The position numbers were made by a program, and so were the translations under genes. Shown piece by piece: positions 29,991-39,486 of a DNA stretch of 64,000 nt (position 1 is its first letter; each line of letters begins with the position of its first letter). Origin of the DNA: Coenobita brevimanus. Taxonomy: Eukaryota > Arthropoda > Malacostraca > Decapoda > Coenobitidae. The stretch lies in contig CM064658.1 of NCBI GenBank assembly GCA_032717465.1, positions 8,104,895 to 8,168,894 of the forward strand, read 5' to 3'. Below the pieces are notes generated by a model. That model was given only the letters and a program-made list of their open reading frames with translations. It had not been told where the DNA came from and searched no databases.

Positions 29991-29993
<3 letters not shown>
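27776..29993 (-). mobile_element. LINE D copy D2: ORF1 end and endonuclease part
   Basis: Reading the minus strand from ~29993: an ORF1-like C-terminus (FKNVWIRRDANEEERAKIKE, then EEEKTVFYWRV), interrupted by a piggyBac-like element at 29059-29812. ORF2 start follows with AYTNGDGLISARLEINDYWR and FVETKLREDIDIHMGDGKYK (28794-28991). The endonuclease core is NIILMGDFNCKEVNWEEWDS and LDLLLTKEPDV (28376-28624). A linker (NWRKFREAREIQRKWG, KKERNMAWNNWRKRGNN) leads to KCFKMVFTKERDFMEGEG at 27778. RT continues at 21866 across LINE B3. Several stops and frameshifts are present. Architecture matches CR1/L2-type LINEs. Confidence 0.8.
29059..29812. mobile_element. piggyBac-like non-autonomous element inside LINE D2
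   Basis: TTAA lies on both sides (29055-29058, 29813-29816). The outer bases are CCCG on the left and CGGG on the right. The 754-bp body holds a minus-strand acidic ORF (29301-29738) of no recognised domain. Near the right end are ACGT-centred palindromes (CGTACCAGTACG, GACGTACCCATACGTC). LINE D coding resumes on both sides. The TTAA duplication points to piggyBac-type transposition; no transposase core is visible. Confidence 0.65.
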
Positions 29994-30073
<80 letters not shown>

Positions 30074-30077
30074 TCTG
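29994..30077 (+). repeat. (TG)n microsatellite
   Basis: Long TG run with one TATG interruption, followed by a TCTG run. It directly abuts the ORF1 remnant of LINE D2. Confidence 0.95.
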
Positions 30078-30317
30078 TCTGTCTGTCTGTCTGTGTTTGT
30101 TTTGGTCTCTCGTCATGTCTTTATCTTCATATGTCTGTGTACTTGTATTATACAGTATACGGTATGTCATTGTCTTGTATATAGGTAGACTGGATAAATA
30201 TCTTTTTCCATTGACATCTGTGAAGGTTTCATCTATTCCCCATTATTTTTCATTGGCATTTTTAGTTTGTGTTTGTGTGTTTGTTTATAAGGTTGTACCT
30301 TTATACAATATATACTG

Positions 30318-30545
30318 TGGAGGATAGCAAGTAGGTTTAGAGGGTGAGAGGTGTGAATATTGAGGGTAGAGTTGCAAGAGACAGAACGAAAATGACATGG
30401 GACGAGGTTGTAGAGTATAACCTCAGAGATAAGACTGAATAGAGAGGCTGCTAGAGATCATGCAGCATGAGAACCATCATTAAGTGGCCAGGGCCAGTGC
30501 ATAAAAGCAGGTTGGAGACTTTATAAACAAACAAATGAATGAATG
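30318..30545 (+). repeat. Diverged LINE A 3' end
   Basis: GTGTGAATATTGAGGGTAGA to GGCCAGGGCCAGTGCAT matches the LINE A coding end and 3' UTR (25695-25880) with many substitutions. It ends in an (AATG)n tail. Confidence 0.7.
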
Positions 30546-30745
30546 AACATTGTGGCCCCGGCAAGTGACCCCATGGGACTGCTGGCTGAAGGTGCCCTTC
30601 TGTGGTCTACCATCCTCCAATTTGTGGAGAGGGAGGGAGCTGAGAGATGTTTGTATAAGTGGACAGCAGAATTATTGTACAGGTACTGGGTTATATTGGT
30701 GCCACCACATGACGTTGTCCCATGCCTGTATCTCTGGTGCTGAAT
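30546..30745 (+). repeat. Interspersed repeat R3
   Basis: It starts ATTGTGGCCCCGGCAAGTGA and contains GTTTGTATAAGTGGACAGCA. The same order of blocks occurs at 31335-31505, 33655-33800 and inverted at 57270-57450. No ORF or promoter box is evident. Confidence 0.6.
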
Positions 30746-30817
30746 GAGATTATGTGGTGTTAGCCTGAATAAGATGTCTTTTTGTATCCTTGTCTGAAAA
30801 CTTTATTATTTTTTCAG

Positions 30818-31032
30818 TGAGTCTCCAATGGCACCTCCACTTTGAGTTTGTGACAAGCATTGCAAAAATTGATGAACCTCGGGAAGGCGAAGATCAGGTA
30901 GAATGGCGAGCACCGAGTAGCTTAGACATAGAGACAATGGTGTGGGACTTGCCTATCACTATACTACCCACTACACCAAGTCAGGTAGCTCAGGCTGTCT
31001 GTATGCCTGCCCAGCATGTATTACCACTTTAG
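30818..31032 (+). CDS. RGP1: RGP1 homologue, terminal coding exon
   Basis: The acceptor is TTTTTTCAG (AG 30816-30817). The first two bases complete a Val codon with the previous exon, giving VSLQWHLHFEFVTS, almost the family hallmark SLKWRLHFEFVTS. The exon continues through a charged linker and DIETMVWDLPITILPTTPSQ, which parallels the conserved ...W.LPI.VLPT.P end, and stops at TAG 31030-31032. The last ~15 residues are not conserved. The preceding intron is ~15 kb. No clear polyadenylation signal was identified downstream. Confidence 0.88.
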
Positions 31033-31089
31033 TTTATATACTATACTGTCTGCTTCCCTCTTCCCTAAAGTGGGACTGCCAGAGAAATG

Positions 31090-31160
31090 CAGCTTCAGCC
31101 TGCAGTCCACCGGGTTCATGTTTCAGATGAACCAGGGGCTACAACCACTACCACTGCCAT
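31090..31160 (-). repeat. R3 fragment, minus strand
   Basis: CAGCTTCAGCCTGCAGTCCA and CCGGGTTCATG, followed by GAACCAGGGGCTACAACCAC, are the reverse of the R3 head at 31335. It lies just after the RGP1 stop, probably in the 3' UTR. Confidence 0.6.
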
Positions 31161-31214
31161 CCAGTTTTTACATCCCTCCACAATTTTTATAGTCTGCAAT
31201 TTTATATAATTTTG

Positions 31215-31505
31215 TGGGTTTGGGTAGTATATATTCAGATGTTGTTGTGGTCCAAGGCACATCTGAAATCTGGACCCTTTAGACTGAAGGCATAAGTTAC
31301 CCTTCTAGTCACTGTACCAGTAGTTTAATTTCAGTCATTGTTGTGGCCCCAGGCTCATCTGAACATGAACCCAGTGGATTGTAGGTTTAAGTTGCCCTTC
31401 ACCTGCAGTCAGTCATCCTCCCTTAGGGGGATAGTGAGGGCGATGAGGGACATTTGTATAAATGGGCAGTGGAGCCTACCAGTCATGTTGATGCCACTGG
31501 AAGAA
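31215..31505 (+). repeat. R3, one partial and one fuller copy
   Basis: A partial head (TGTTGTGGTCCAAGGCACAT, 31237) is followed by a fuller copy (TTGTTGTGGCCCCAGGCTCA, 31337) that continues through CATTTGTATAAATGGGCAGT and GATGCCACTGG. Confidence 0.6.
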
Positions 31506-31654
31506 GGCATCCACGTGCCGATAACCCAGATTATTTTCTAGGCTCGGTGGTCAGATCATGTGAGAATCGGTAATTTATTTTTTGTATAACACTTTTCTAT
31601 TGAACCCCTGTATTTATAATGAACTGGTCACTTGTTCTGTTTAATGTTAAGGGT

Positions 31655-31740
31655 GGTGTGTAGTGGAGCAAAGGCAGCCTGATTGGGGCCTCTCCTTCCA
31701 GGATGAAGGCATCTGGCTATAGATAGATAGATAGAGATAA
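31655..31740 (+). repeat. LINE B 3' end fragment with GATA tail
   Basis: GGAGCAAAGGCAGCCTGATT, then GATGAAGGCATCTGGCTATA and (GATA)n; a diverged LINE B terminus. Confidence 0.6.
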
Positions 31741-31924
31741 ATAGATAAACATTCATATTGTACTCATTTATTTATAACAAACTGTGGGATTGGTCTTTTA
31801 AACTTGTATGATCAGATTATTATTATTATTACAGTATTATTGTTGTATTATGGTGGATGTTTAGTTTTATGTCTGTCTATCTGTATCAAACAGTATGTAT
31901 TTGTCTACCTGTATCTACCAGTAT

Positions 31925-32230
31925 GTATCTATCCAGATGCCATAATCTGGAGAGGTTGGCTATAGATAAATTGCCTCCACATCACTTGCTCCTTTGCCAT
32001 CAGGCTGTCCTCTTAAAACTACATACCCCTCTCTCATAAGCCTCACTACCCCATCTCTCTACATTATCCTTGGTTTCCCTCTTCCCCCATCCACCTCATT
32101 CACATACACTCCTGTTCAATCTCTCAGTCTCCTTTCTTTCCAATTGGCCACTCCACCTTACTCACATTCTTCAAGTCAGTTTTTTTCTCTCATTCTTTCT
32201 AAATGGCCACTCAGTTGAAACCCATGCACA
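31925..32230 (-). repeat. Diverged LINE B 3' end, minus strand
   Basis: TATCTATCCAGATGCCATAA, GCCTCCACATCACTTGCTCC and the pyrimidine-rich TCTCTCAGTCTCC stretch follow the LINE B minus-strand order (compare 61018-61260). Confidence 0.6.
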
Positions 32231-32254
32231 TTCATTATTGTACAATAAAAAGTA

Positions 32255-32420
32255 TTTTGATTGGGGGACACAAGGATGAGGTGGAGGGAATGGGATGGAG
32301 AGGTATATGAATGAAGGTAATGCAAGTTGGAGGGAGTGCAGCCTGATGGTAGATGACAGTAACATGGAGACAGGTTGTGGCCACCCCCTTCAGGGTGAAG
32401 GTTTCCGTGTATAGATTGGT
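32255..32420 (+). repeat. LINE B 3' fragment
   Basis: GGATGAGGTGGAGGGAATGG and TGGAGAGGTATATGAATG, then GGTGAAGGTTTCCGTGTATA; a 5'-truncated LINE B coding end and UTR. Confidence 0.65.
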
Positions 32421-32439
32421 ACTGTAAATAGATTATGTC

Positions 32440-32595
32440 TGGGGGAGATCAAGGCTGAGGTGGTGGAGTACCAGTGAGTGAAAGTGGTGTGAGTTGGGGG
32501 GAGGCTAGCCTGATGGCAGAGGGCAGGGTGAAATGGAAGTAGTTTGTTTGCAGTCATGCCTTTGGAGATTAAGACATCTGTCAATAATATGTACA
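32440..32595 (+). repeat. LINE B 3' fragment, more diverged
   Basis: GGGGGAGATCAAGGCTGAGG, AGTTTGTTTGCAGTCATGCC and GACATCTGTCAATAATATG repeat the same terminal segment in the same orientation. Confidence 0.55.
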
Positions 32596-33654
32596 TATAT
32601 TTTGGCCAACTTAGATATACTGTACATAAATTTTGACTGGGTGTCTGTGCAGGTAAATTGATTTGATATACTATGTAAATTTACTTGTTGTAGGTCCATT
32701 TGTCATTTGTTATGGGATTCACCAGTTTTTAAAAAATTAATAAAGACCTGCAGTACAATTTTATATGTTCCAATAATATTCTGGTCATTCCTTACCACTG
32801 ATAATCATTTTTCTCTTTTCATGGTTTTGGCCATTTGCAGATGAGTAAACCATCACAGAATACAATAGTTTAAGGTATATTTTGGAATTACTTAACATAA
32901 TGTGTTGTTAAATAATCCAAAAATACACTTCATCATCATCATCCAGACTTAAAAGCTAACCAAAGACTGTCAATTGAAGGGAATTTTAAACAAGGAGAAT
33001 CTAGTCTGGTAATATTTTAGATTACCACAAATGGATTTTGGGGAGCTACATAAATTATGTGGGAACCAGTATTAGATGAGTTTTCATTATTTGTGGGTGT
33101 GTCCATTCCTTATCACTTGTGTAAAACAAGGGATGACACCATGGGTATGACAGTTACCATGGACCCAGTACATAGATGCAGATCCAGGAGTTTTGGCCAT
33201 TAAAGTAATGACAATTTAACACCTACATTCTCCAGGCCAATTGAGATGTTTGATATTTTAATATACTGTATATTTATTCCCTTCAGTATGATGTAGTTTT
33301 GTATTTTAGTCTTGTCACTGCAAGATGATTGTTCAGTATTCAGCTAAATGGAGACTTTAAACTGAAAGGGTTAGATATAGCCTCCATCAACATCTTTCTC
33401 AACAGGTGGCTGTTCTGTGCTGAATAAAATTGTCTATAAAGCAGGAACAAAACAGAAAAAGGTGTCATCATACTGAAGGAGTTAACAATGGAACTGAGAA
33501 CAAGAAACTGTATACATGGAGATGCTTTGTTTCCTATTTGTGTGGGAGAAATTATGTAACAGTCAGGAAAAGATGCAATACTGTATAGAGTTTTCCTTGA
33601 ATATGTGGCAGAGTTCAGGAGGTTGTTCTCTGACTAATTTTGAGTAAGATATGC
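32596..33654. other. No gene seen
   Basis: AT-rich sequence; a short CATCATCATCC start at ~32929 hints at another LINE C-type tail but the rest is not recognised. Confidence 0.5.
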
Positions 33655-33800
33655 TGTTCGTCTAGTGGACTGTATGCTTAAGTTGATCTCTTGCAGTCCA
33701 GCATCCTCCTTCTGGGGGACAGGGAGAGAGTCAAGGGACATTTGCATAACCAGACAGTTGGGCTGCCTGATTATATCAGTCACCACATGAAGGTTTTCTT
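33655..33800 (+). repeat. Interspersed repeat R3
   Basis: TCTTGCAGTCCAGCATCCTC, CAAGGGACATTTGCATAACC and ATCAGTCACCACATGAAGG align with R3 blocks at 30600-30720 and 31400-31505. Confidence 0.6.
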
Positions 33801-33825
33801 TTTAGCAGTTCTAAATACAATAACT

Positions 33826-33990
33826 CATCATCATCATCATCGTGACCTCTTTTAACACAACAGTGGTGTGAGGAATCCAGAGAACAAGAAAAAAACTGAC
33901 AGAAGGAGAACTATCAACAGGATGCCCAGTGAAATGGGCCACACACCTCTGACTCACCAAGGTATTCAAGCCTGTGGAATCACATTGAAT
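33826..33990 (-). repeat. Old LINE C-like 3' end, minus strand
   Basis: (CATC)n, GACCTCTTTT, AAATGGGCCACACACC and TTCAAGCCTGTGGAATC follow the order of the LINE C 3' UTR at 13997-14140 with heavy divergence. Confidence 0.5.
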
Positions 33991-34202
33991 GTTAAATCAT
34001 ACAACTATTATCAATTTTTACTGTTTTATTACATAACCAAATGTAACATGTAATGACTTAAAATAGATGTAAAGTAACCATTTTATGTACACTAATTACA
34101 CTGTGTAGCAGCTTCAGCCTAGGCTGGACCTCCTCGCTGAAATGGTAAATAGTGAAGGATTAGGAATTACGTAATTATTAGTTCTGATTACTCTTCAAAC
34201 AA

Positions 34203-34278
34203 ATTTATGATCATCATCATCATTATCATCATCATCCAGACCTCTCTTCCCACTTAAAAGATGGAGTGAGGTAGGGTA

Positions 34279-34315
<37 letters not shown>

Positions 34316-34400
34316 TAGAAGAACTAGCAAAAGTCTGTCTAGTGAAATGGGCCACACTCATTTACTGTGAGGGGAAAAAAAAGTGAACAGGAAGACAATG
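34203..34400 (-). repeat. Old LINE C-like 3' end with internal poly(A)
   Basis: ATCATCATCCAGACCTCTCT, GATGGAGTGAGGTAGGGTAC and GTGAAATGGGCCACACTC match the same 3' end; a ~34-bp A run (34280-34313) interrupts it. Confidence 0.55.
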
Positions 34401-34429
34401 ACACAGAAAGCACGGAAACTCATTCATAC

Positions 34430-34720
34430 TTCCTCTTAACATTTATATACAGTACTCAGTCTTTACAGTAAAGTGTTCCCTGTGGTACTTGTATGGTATC
34501 TGCCATTCTTCTAACACCTCTGCTTGCTTTAATACTATATGGGAAATAAGCTGTGAAAGAATGAAAAGCTGCCAAGTTAAGGTGAACAAACACTTCTGTG
34601 TACTCCATGTTGTGTGTACAGTATATACTGTACTTTTTCTCTTCCTCAGTGATGCACTCTCTCTGGTGTTTATATTGTACTATCACGAGAATTAGTTTCT
34701 TTACCCCTCTGGCAAGAGCG
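34430..34720 (-). pseudogene. Exon-like cassette, two degenerate units
   Basis: The minus strand reads EVLEEWQIPYKYHREH (34470-34530), and a second, weaker unit at 34600-34690 reads YKHQRECITEEEKKY. Both resemble the better preserved unit at 40640-40785. Host origin unknown. Confidence 0.45.
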
Positions 34721-35244
34721 GAGTCTACATCCCGGCTGGAGACGGGCCATTCGAACATTAGTCGGTCCATAGTAGTCAGTCAATGCTTCGTGGGATTTGG
34801 TGGGGCATTCTTGCCACAATATTACCCTCATCTCACACCGCCATAAACAACATGGAATTAGTTACTGTTTGTAAAGTGATTCCCACATACGTTTCTTTCA
34901 GTGTATGTGTTACTGTTTATGTGTATTTCTCGATATCGTTCTAGGTCCCCTTTCAACACATTTTTGGTCTGATACTTGAAAGCAGACTGTCTTAGGCGTC
35001 ATACTTTCGAACCACGAAGCTTATTTCACAGTGGGAGTGGTTAACAAGTGGATGATATAAGAGCATCCTTTAAACTTTGTTACAAGTATTCATGCCAGCG
35101 TGAAAGATGCTGAGTCCAAGTGAGTGAACGACTCTGTCGTATTGACGCATATCTGACTATTGTGAACCGTCTGTGTTCATTCGCCTGGTCCGTCTCCAAC
35201 CGTGACTTCGACCTCGTTATCGTCGGGGGTAAAGAAACTAATAC
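34721..35244. other. No gene seen
   Basis: No recognised repeat or coding motif on either strand. Confidence 0.4.
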
Positions 35245-35335
35245 TCATGATAGTACCTGCCATTCCTCCAGCACCTCAGGTTCCTTATCATTACTGGATA
35301 CCTCACCACCACCACCACCTCTCCACCTCTAGTAA
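35245..35335 (-). pseudogene. Exon-like cassette fragment
   Basis: The minus strand reads SSNDKEPEVLEEWQ after a Gly-rich stretch, matching the start of the cassette at 40640-40785 (SSDKQPEVLEEWQ). The rest is lost. Confidence 0.5.
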
Positions 35336-35479
35336 TACCTCTACAGCAGATTTAAGGTCAGCACACATCATCTAGTTCCATTTCTTTCTCAGTCTACCTC
35401 TATGCCAAGTCTCTTGTACAGTAATAGCTCTCGTACAGGAATATAGCTATTCTTACAGTCTAGTCATGCTCCATTAGCA

Positions 35480-36740
35480 AAGGGCTGGTGTAGATGGTAA
35501 GCTGCTAGGTGCCATCAAGAGTTTTTATGATGGTAGTGGAGCATGTGTATGGGTTAATGGGTATCTAAGTGAATGGTTCACGATCAGTGTGGGAGTGCGA
35601 CAAGGTTGTGTGATGTCTCCATGGCTGTTCAATATAAATATGGATGGGGTGATGATAGAAATAAAAACACGAGTAATGGAGAGAGGGATGACAATGCTAA
35701 TGAATGGTGATGGATGGAATATCTCAAATTTGTTGTATGCTGATGATGCAGTACTGCTTGCACATTCTGGGCAAGAACTTGGAAGGCTAGTGCAGAGATT
35801 TGCTGATGTCTGTGAGCATTGTGCTTTGAGAGTATATGCAGAAAACAGTAAAGTGATGATTATTAAGAGAGACGGTGACTCCCACTGCGATGTTACAGTG
35901 AATGGAGAACGACTGGAATTGGTGAGAGAGTTCAAATACCTGGGTACAATGACAGAAAAGAGAGAAAAATGTGCAAAAGAAGTTGAAAGCAGAGTGACAC
36001 AAGGAAGGAGAGTAGCTGGTGCAATGAAGGCCTTGACAAGAAACAGAGGCTTGAGTGTTGCAGCTGCACGAGGCTTACATGAAGGAGTGTTAATGCCAAC
36101 TTTAACATATGGATGTGAGACTATGGTGTGGCATGAAAATGAAAAGTCAAGAGTAAGAGCAGTGGAGATGGGACTGCTGAGGAATGTATGTAGAGTACAA
36201 AGGGTGGATAGGATACAAAATAATGTAATTCGAGAAAGATGTGGAGTGAGGAAGTCTGTGGACACCAGAATCAAAGAGAGTGTACTGAGATGGTATGGTC
36301 ATGTGGAGAGAATGGATAACAATAGAGTGGTGAAAAAGGCATATCTGGGTGACTCTGAAGGAGGGGGGAGGCAGGGAAGGCCAAGGAGAAAGTGGAGAGA
36401 TATGGTGGATGAATGTGTGAGGAAGAGAGGTTTGCATGTCAGTAAGGACAGGGAACTGACAAGAGATCGAGCTGGCTGGGTGAATGTTGTGAGAAGTGCA
36501 TGATCAGGGATCTGGCACCCCTTTTTAACGTGCCAGCGTCTGGACTGATTCTATCGGATACGTTTATGTGAAGTTACAAAACATGGTGAATGTTTTTGGC
36601 GTATCCGATAGAGCCAGGATTCAGGAGGCTTGACTATGAGTGAATGGAAATGTGGCCCATTGGACTGGGCAGATTTGGGCTGTCTGGACAATGCTACTCC
36701 TCACCCTGCCCTAGGGTGGGAAAGGACGCCCAGATGACGA
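35480..36740 (+). mobile_element. LINE C copy C2, 5'-truncated
   Basis: It begins in the RT palm and runs to a 3' UTR matching C1 (TGGCACCCCTTTTTAACGTG, CCCTGCCCTAGGGTGGGAAA) with a short GATGA tail. It is better preserved than C1 and carries a long open frame. Confidence 0.82.
35589..36503 (+). CDS. LINE C reverse transcriptase, C-terminal ~305 residues, open
   Basis: An uninterrupted frame starts MGVRQGCVMSPWLFNINMDG (RT motif preceding the catalytic loop) and has LLYADDAVLLA with both catalytic Asp residues at ~35735. It continues through LRVYAENSKVMI, EFKYLGTMTEK, PTLTYGCETMVW and VLRWYGHVERMDNN to GRPRRKWRDMVDE near the stop. This is the palm, thumb and C-terminal half of a LINE ORF2; fingers and endonuclease are missing because the copy is 5'-truncated. 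The listed start is the first usable one, not a true start. It is the cleanest family C coding segment here, which suggests relatively recent insertion. Confidence 0.8.
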   Translation: MGVRQGCVMSPWLFNINMDGVMIEIKTRVMERGMTMLMNGDGWNISNLLYADDAVLLAHSGQELGRLVQRFADVCEHCALRVYAENSKVMIIKRDGDSHCDVTVNGERLELVREFKYLGTMTEKREKCAKEVESRVTQGRRVAGAMKALTRNRGLSVAAARGLHEGVLMPTLTYGCETMVWHENEKSRVRAVEMGLLRNVCRVQRVDRIQNNVIRERCGVRKSVDTRIKESVLRWYGHVERMDNNRVVKKAYLGDSEGGGRQGRPRRKWRDMVDECVRKRGLHVSKDRELTRDRAGWVNVVRSA

Positions 36741-36749
36741 TGATCCTCT

Positions 36750-36865
36750 TATGTTTATATACTCACTCTCCTTTGTGATGCATTCCCTGCAGTACTTGTG
36801 TGGTATCTGCCATTCCTCTAACACTTTTGGTTGTTTTCCTACTATACAGGAAATATACTGCGAAA
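36750..36865 (-). pseudogene. Exon-like cassette unit
   Basis: The minus strand reads KVLEEWQIPHKYCRECITKE and then SEYIN, a diverged copy of the 40640-40785 unit. Confidence 0.5.
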
Positions 36866-36892
36866 GGATGAGACTGTATAGCCAGACACTGC

Positions 36893-38212
36893 CTTAATCC
36901 CGTAAGGGATGGCCACAGAATCGCCTCCATATCACCCTGTCCCCTGCCATTACATTGCCCTTCTCCAAACATGCACCCCCCTCTCATATACCTCTCCACT
37001 CCATCCCTTCATCTCATCCTTGGTCTCCATCTTCCTATACCCACCTCAACCTCACTCACATACACTCTCCTCATTGGTCTCTCATTCACCACCCTCTCCC
37101 TGTGGCCAAACCACCTCAGTATATTTCTCCTGGTGCATTCTGTCACATCCACACCACAACGCACCCTCACTTCCTCATTTGTCGTTCTGTCTCTCTATAT
37201 AACTCACCATACTCTTCTCTAAGAACCAATTTCCACTGCTCTCACTCTTGACATGTGTCCTTCCAACCAGGTCTAAGGCTCAAATTCCATACATCAGAAC
37301 TGGTATTACAATACTATCATAGTGACTTTTTTTTACTGCCATGCTCACTCCCCTATTTCTTATCACTGCTTTCAAAGAACAAGCTACCTTTCTTTCCTGC
37401 TGTACACTTTCAAGCACTTCATCCTCTCAACTTCCATCCTTACTCATCACACTACTTAAATGCACTCACATTCTACATTTCCTCACCATCCTTCCTCACT
37501 GTGCATTCAGTGACTTCATTTCTCACAAAGACCACAACTTCACTCTTCCCTACATTCACCTTTAGATTCCGTTTCTTACAAACTCTTCCCAACTCATTAA
37601 CTAATCCTTGCAGCTCTCCTTCATCTTCACTGAACAATATAGTATCATCTGCAAACAACAGTAGAGGAAGTTTCCAAACACTGCCTTCTCTCATCAGGGC
37701 CATTCCAACATCCTCTGCCCTACCTTGTATCCTTTTTAACTCCATCCATATACAGACTGAGCAACCATGGAGTCATGATATATATCCCTGTTTCAATCCA
37801 ACATTCAGATAAAGTAATTCACTCGCTTCACCATCCACACGCACTACAGCCCCATTGCCCTCATACATACTCTTTATGGCATTCAGCAGCTTCCCATTTA
37901 CTCCACATATTCTTAATATTTGCCATATTCCTTGTCTATCCATTGTCATATGCTTTCTCCAAATCCATGAAGGCTGCATACAATCTCTTTCACTTCTCTA
38001 GAAATTTTTTCACAAAACACCTTGGGATGAATATCTCGTCTAAACAACCCCTTCCCTTCCTGAAACCTCCCTATTCTTCTCCAACTAATTCCTCTGTTAT
38101 TTCCCTCAGTCAGTAGGTATTCTACCACCCATTTCCTATTACACTAAGAAGGCAAATGCCCCTATGAATACCACACACTTCTTTTCCCCTTTTCCTTTGC
38201 ACAATTTTGCAA
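36893..38212 (-). mobile_element. LINE B copy B4, 3' part
   Basis: On the minus strand: RT palm entry (GVNGKLLNAIKSMYEGNGA, 37773-37979), LLFADDTILFSEDEGELQGL (37473-37745), then the C-terminal domain and 3' UTR ending at CTTAATCCCGTAAGGG. Stops break the frame. The upstream side breaks off at 38212; upstream LINE B sequence resumes at 39487. Confidence 0.78.
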
Positions 38213-39486
38213 GTTAGAAATAAGTAATCTTATAGGGAAAATTACTTATGAGTCTGTCATCTTTGAAAAGTTGCCCTCCTTACCCCCAAACTTCCATCAA
38301 ACTGGTTGTCAATGAACACTAACAACCTAGAAAAGAAATTAGTAAAGCATATTTAATGGAAATGAACTATACTGCAAGATTCTTACCTGACTCTGACTGA
38401 CAACACTGAATGGACCGGGAGGGGATAGGAGTCCGGGACAATCCGGCTATTTATTTTTGCCCATGATCACCATGTTAGGTCGAAGACATTTAGGCCATAC
38501 CTAACCTAACCTAATCTACATTTTGGCTGTAAGGCAATTCAGCCATTTGCCACTTTAGGCTGCTACAGCCGAACTGGTTTATGGCAGAAATGACCGTGAT
38601 GCGAGGGGAGGGGTTTCGAGGCTTGAGGCAGACTAGAGTCTCTCAACATGAAGCGAGTGTGCAACTGTCTCATGCTGCCACCTCTGTGCTGCTTCCTCCT
38701 CATCAACCTCCCTCAGGAACCCCTCAAAGGTCAGTGCGGAGGCAACAGAAGCAGTGTCGTTGTCGCCCCCAGTTGCCTCTGTGTCATCGTAAGTGGGTAA
38801 TTCGTTAAGCTTACCAAACAGGCGCGGCTTTTCCATAGTTCCCATTGAGATGAGTCTTTTACAGGTTACTTATTATTCCTAGATAACCACAGCTACTGGG
38901 CATTTTTATCAACTTATCTCTGAAAGCTATAAATGAGGACTTTGAATGTGTGATACACTGATGCCTCCAGTCAGTGGTGGTTGGTAAACAGCACAGCCAG
39001 TTGGAGAGATTGTTCATAAACACTGCTGATAGTGGCCTACCAGCTTCCTTGAATACCCCAATTTTGTTTTCTTCCACTCACTCTTGCAGTCAATACAGCA
39101 GTTAAAATCTGTGTTACATATGTACCAATTTTACTTGAGATCGTGAGTTTGTTATTTTACATAGAATCACGGTGCCCTTCAAGTGAAGATATATGCTGTG
39201 TGATTAATTCTTTACCAGATGGATGCAGGCTTTCCTTATTTTCTATTGAAATAAATCTTTCACAGATTGCATTTTATTATTCCTGGATTACCCCCAGCTA
39301 CTGGGTATATTTATAAACATAACTCTGAAAGCTATAAATGAGGATTTAGACTGTGTGATACACTGATGCATCCAGTCGGTGCAGTGGTTGGTAAACAACT
39401 GACATTGCAAACTGTTGCATGATGTTGCTGTGTATTATGAATTCGCTGTTTAGAAATGTGCAATTTAGGAGATTCCACTGCACATT
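38213..39486. other. ~1.27-kb segment splitting LINE B4, with internal direct repeats
   Basis: It separates the two halves of B4, with ~85 bp of LINE missing at the junction. Two ~150-bp direct repeats lie at about 38860-39000 and 39240-39410 (shared CTCTGAAAGCTATAAATGAG and GTGTGATACACTGATGC). A minus-strand ORF (38633-38845) contains LTFEGFLREVDEEEAAQRW; no family recognised. A short CCTAACCTAACCTAA is present at ~38500. No terminal repeats could be set. Confidence 0.45.

Larger units (their letters stand above)
15749..30817 (+). other. ~15-kb RGP1 intron filled with transposable elements
   Basis: The intron begins GTATGT and ends TTTTTTCAG. It holds the duplicated exon ends, repeat S2, LINE D1, LINE B2, the D/B/A nest, a piggyBac-like element, a TG repeat, a LINE A 3' end and one R3 copy. 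TE insertion explains nearly all of its length. Confidence 0.8.

Noticed and set aside
29956..30327. Cys/Val-rich ORFs in the TG repeat
   Set aside because: Translation of a microsatellite in three frames, not a gene.
38494..38515. CCTAACCTAACCTAA, resembling the arthropod telomere repeat
   Set aside because: Only about three units, which is too short to argue for a telomeric origin.
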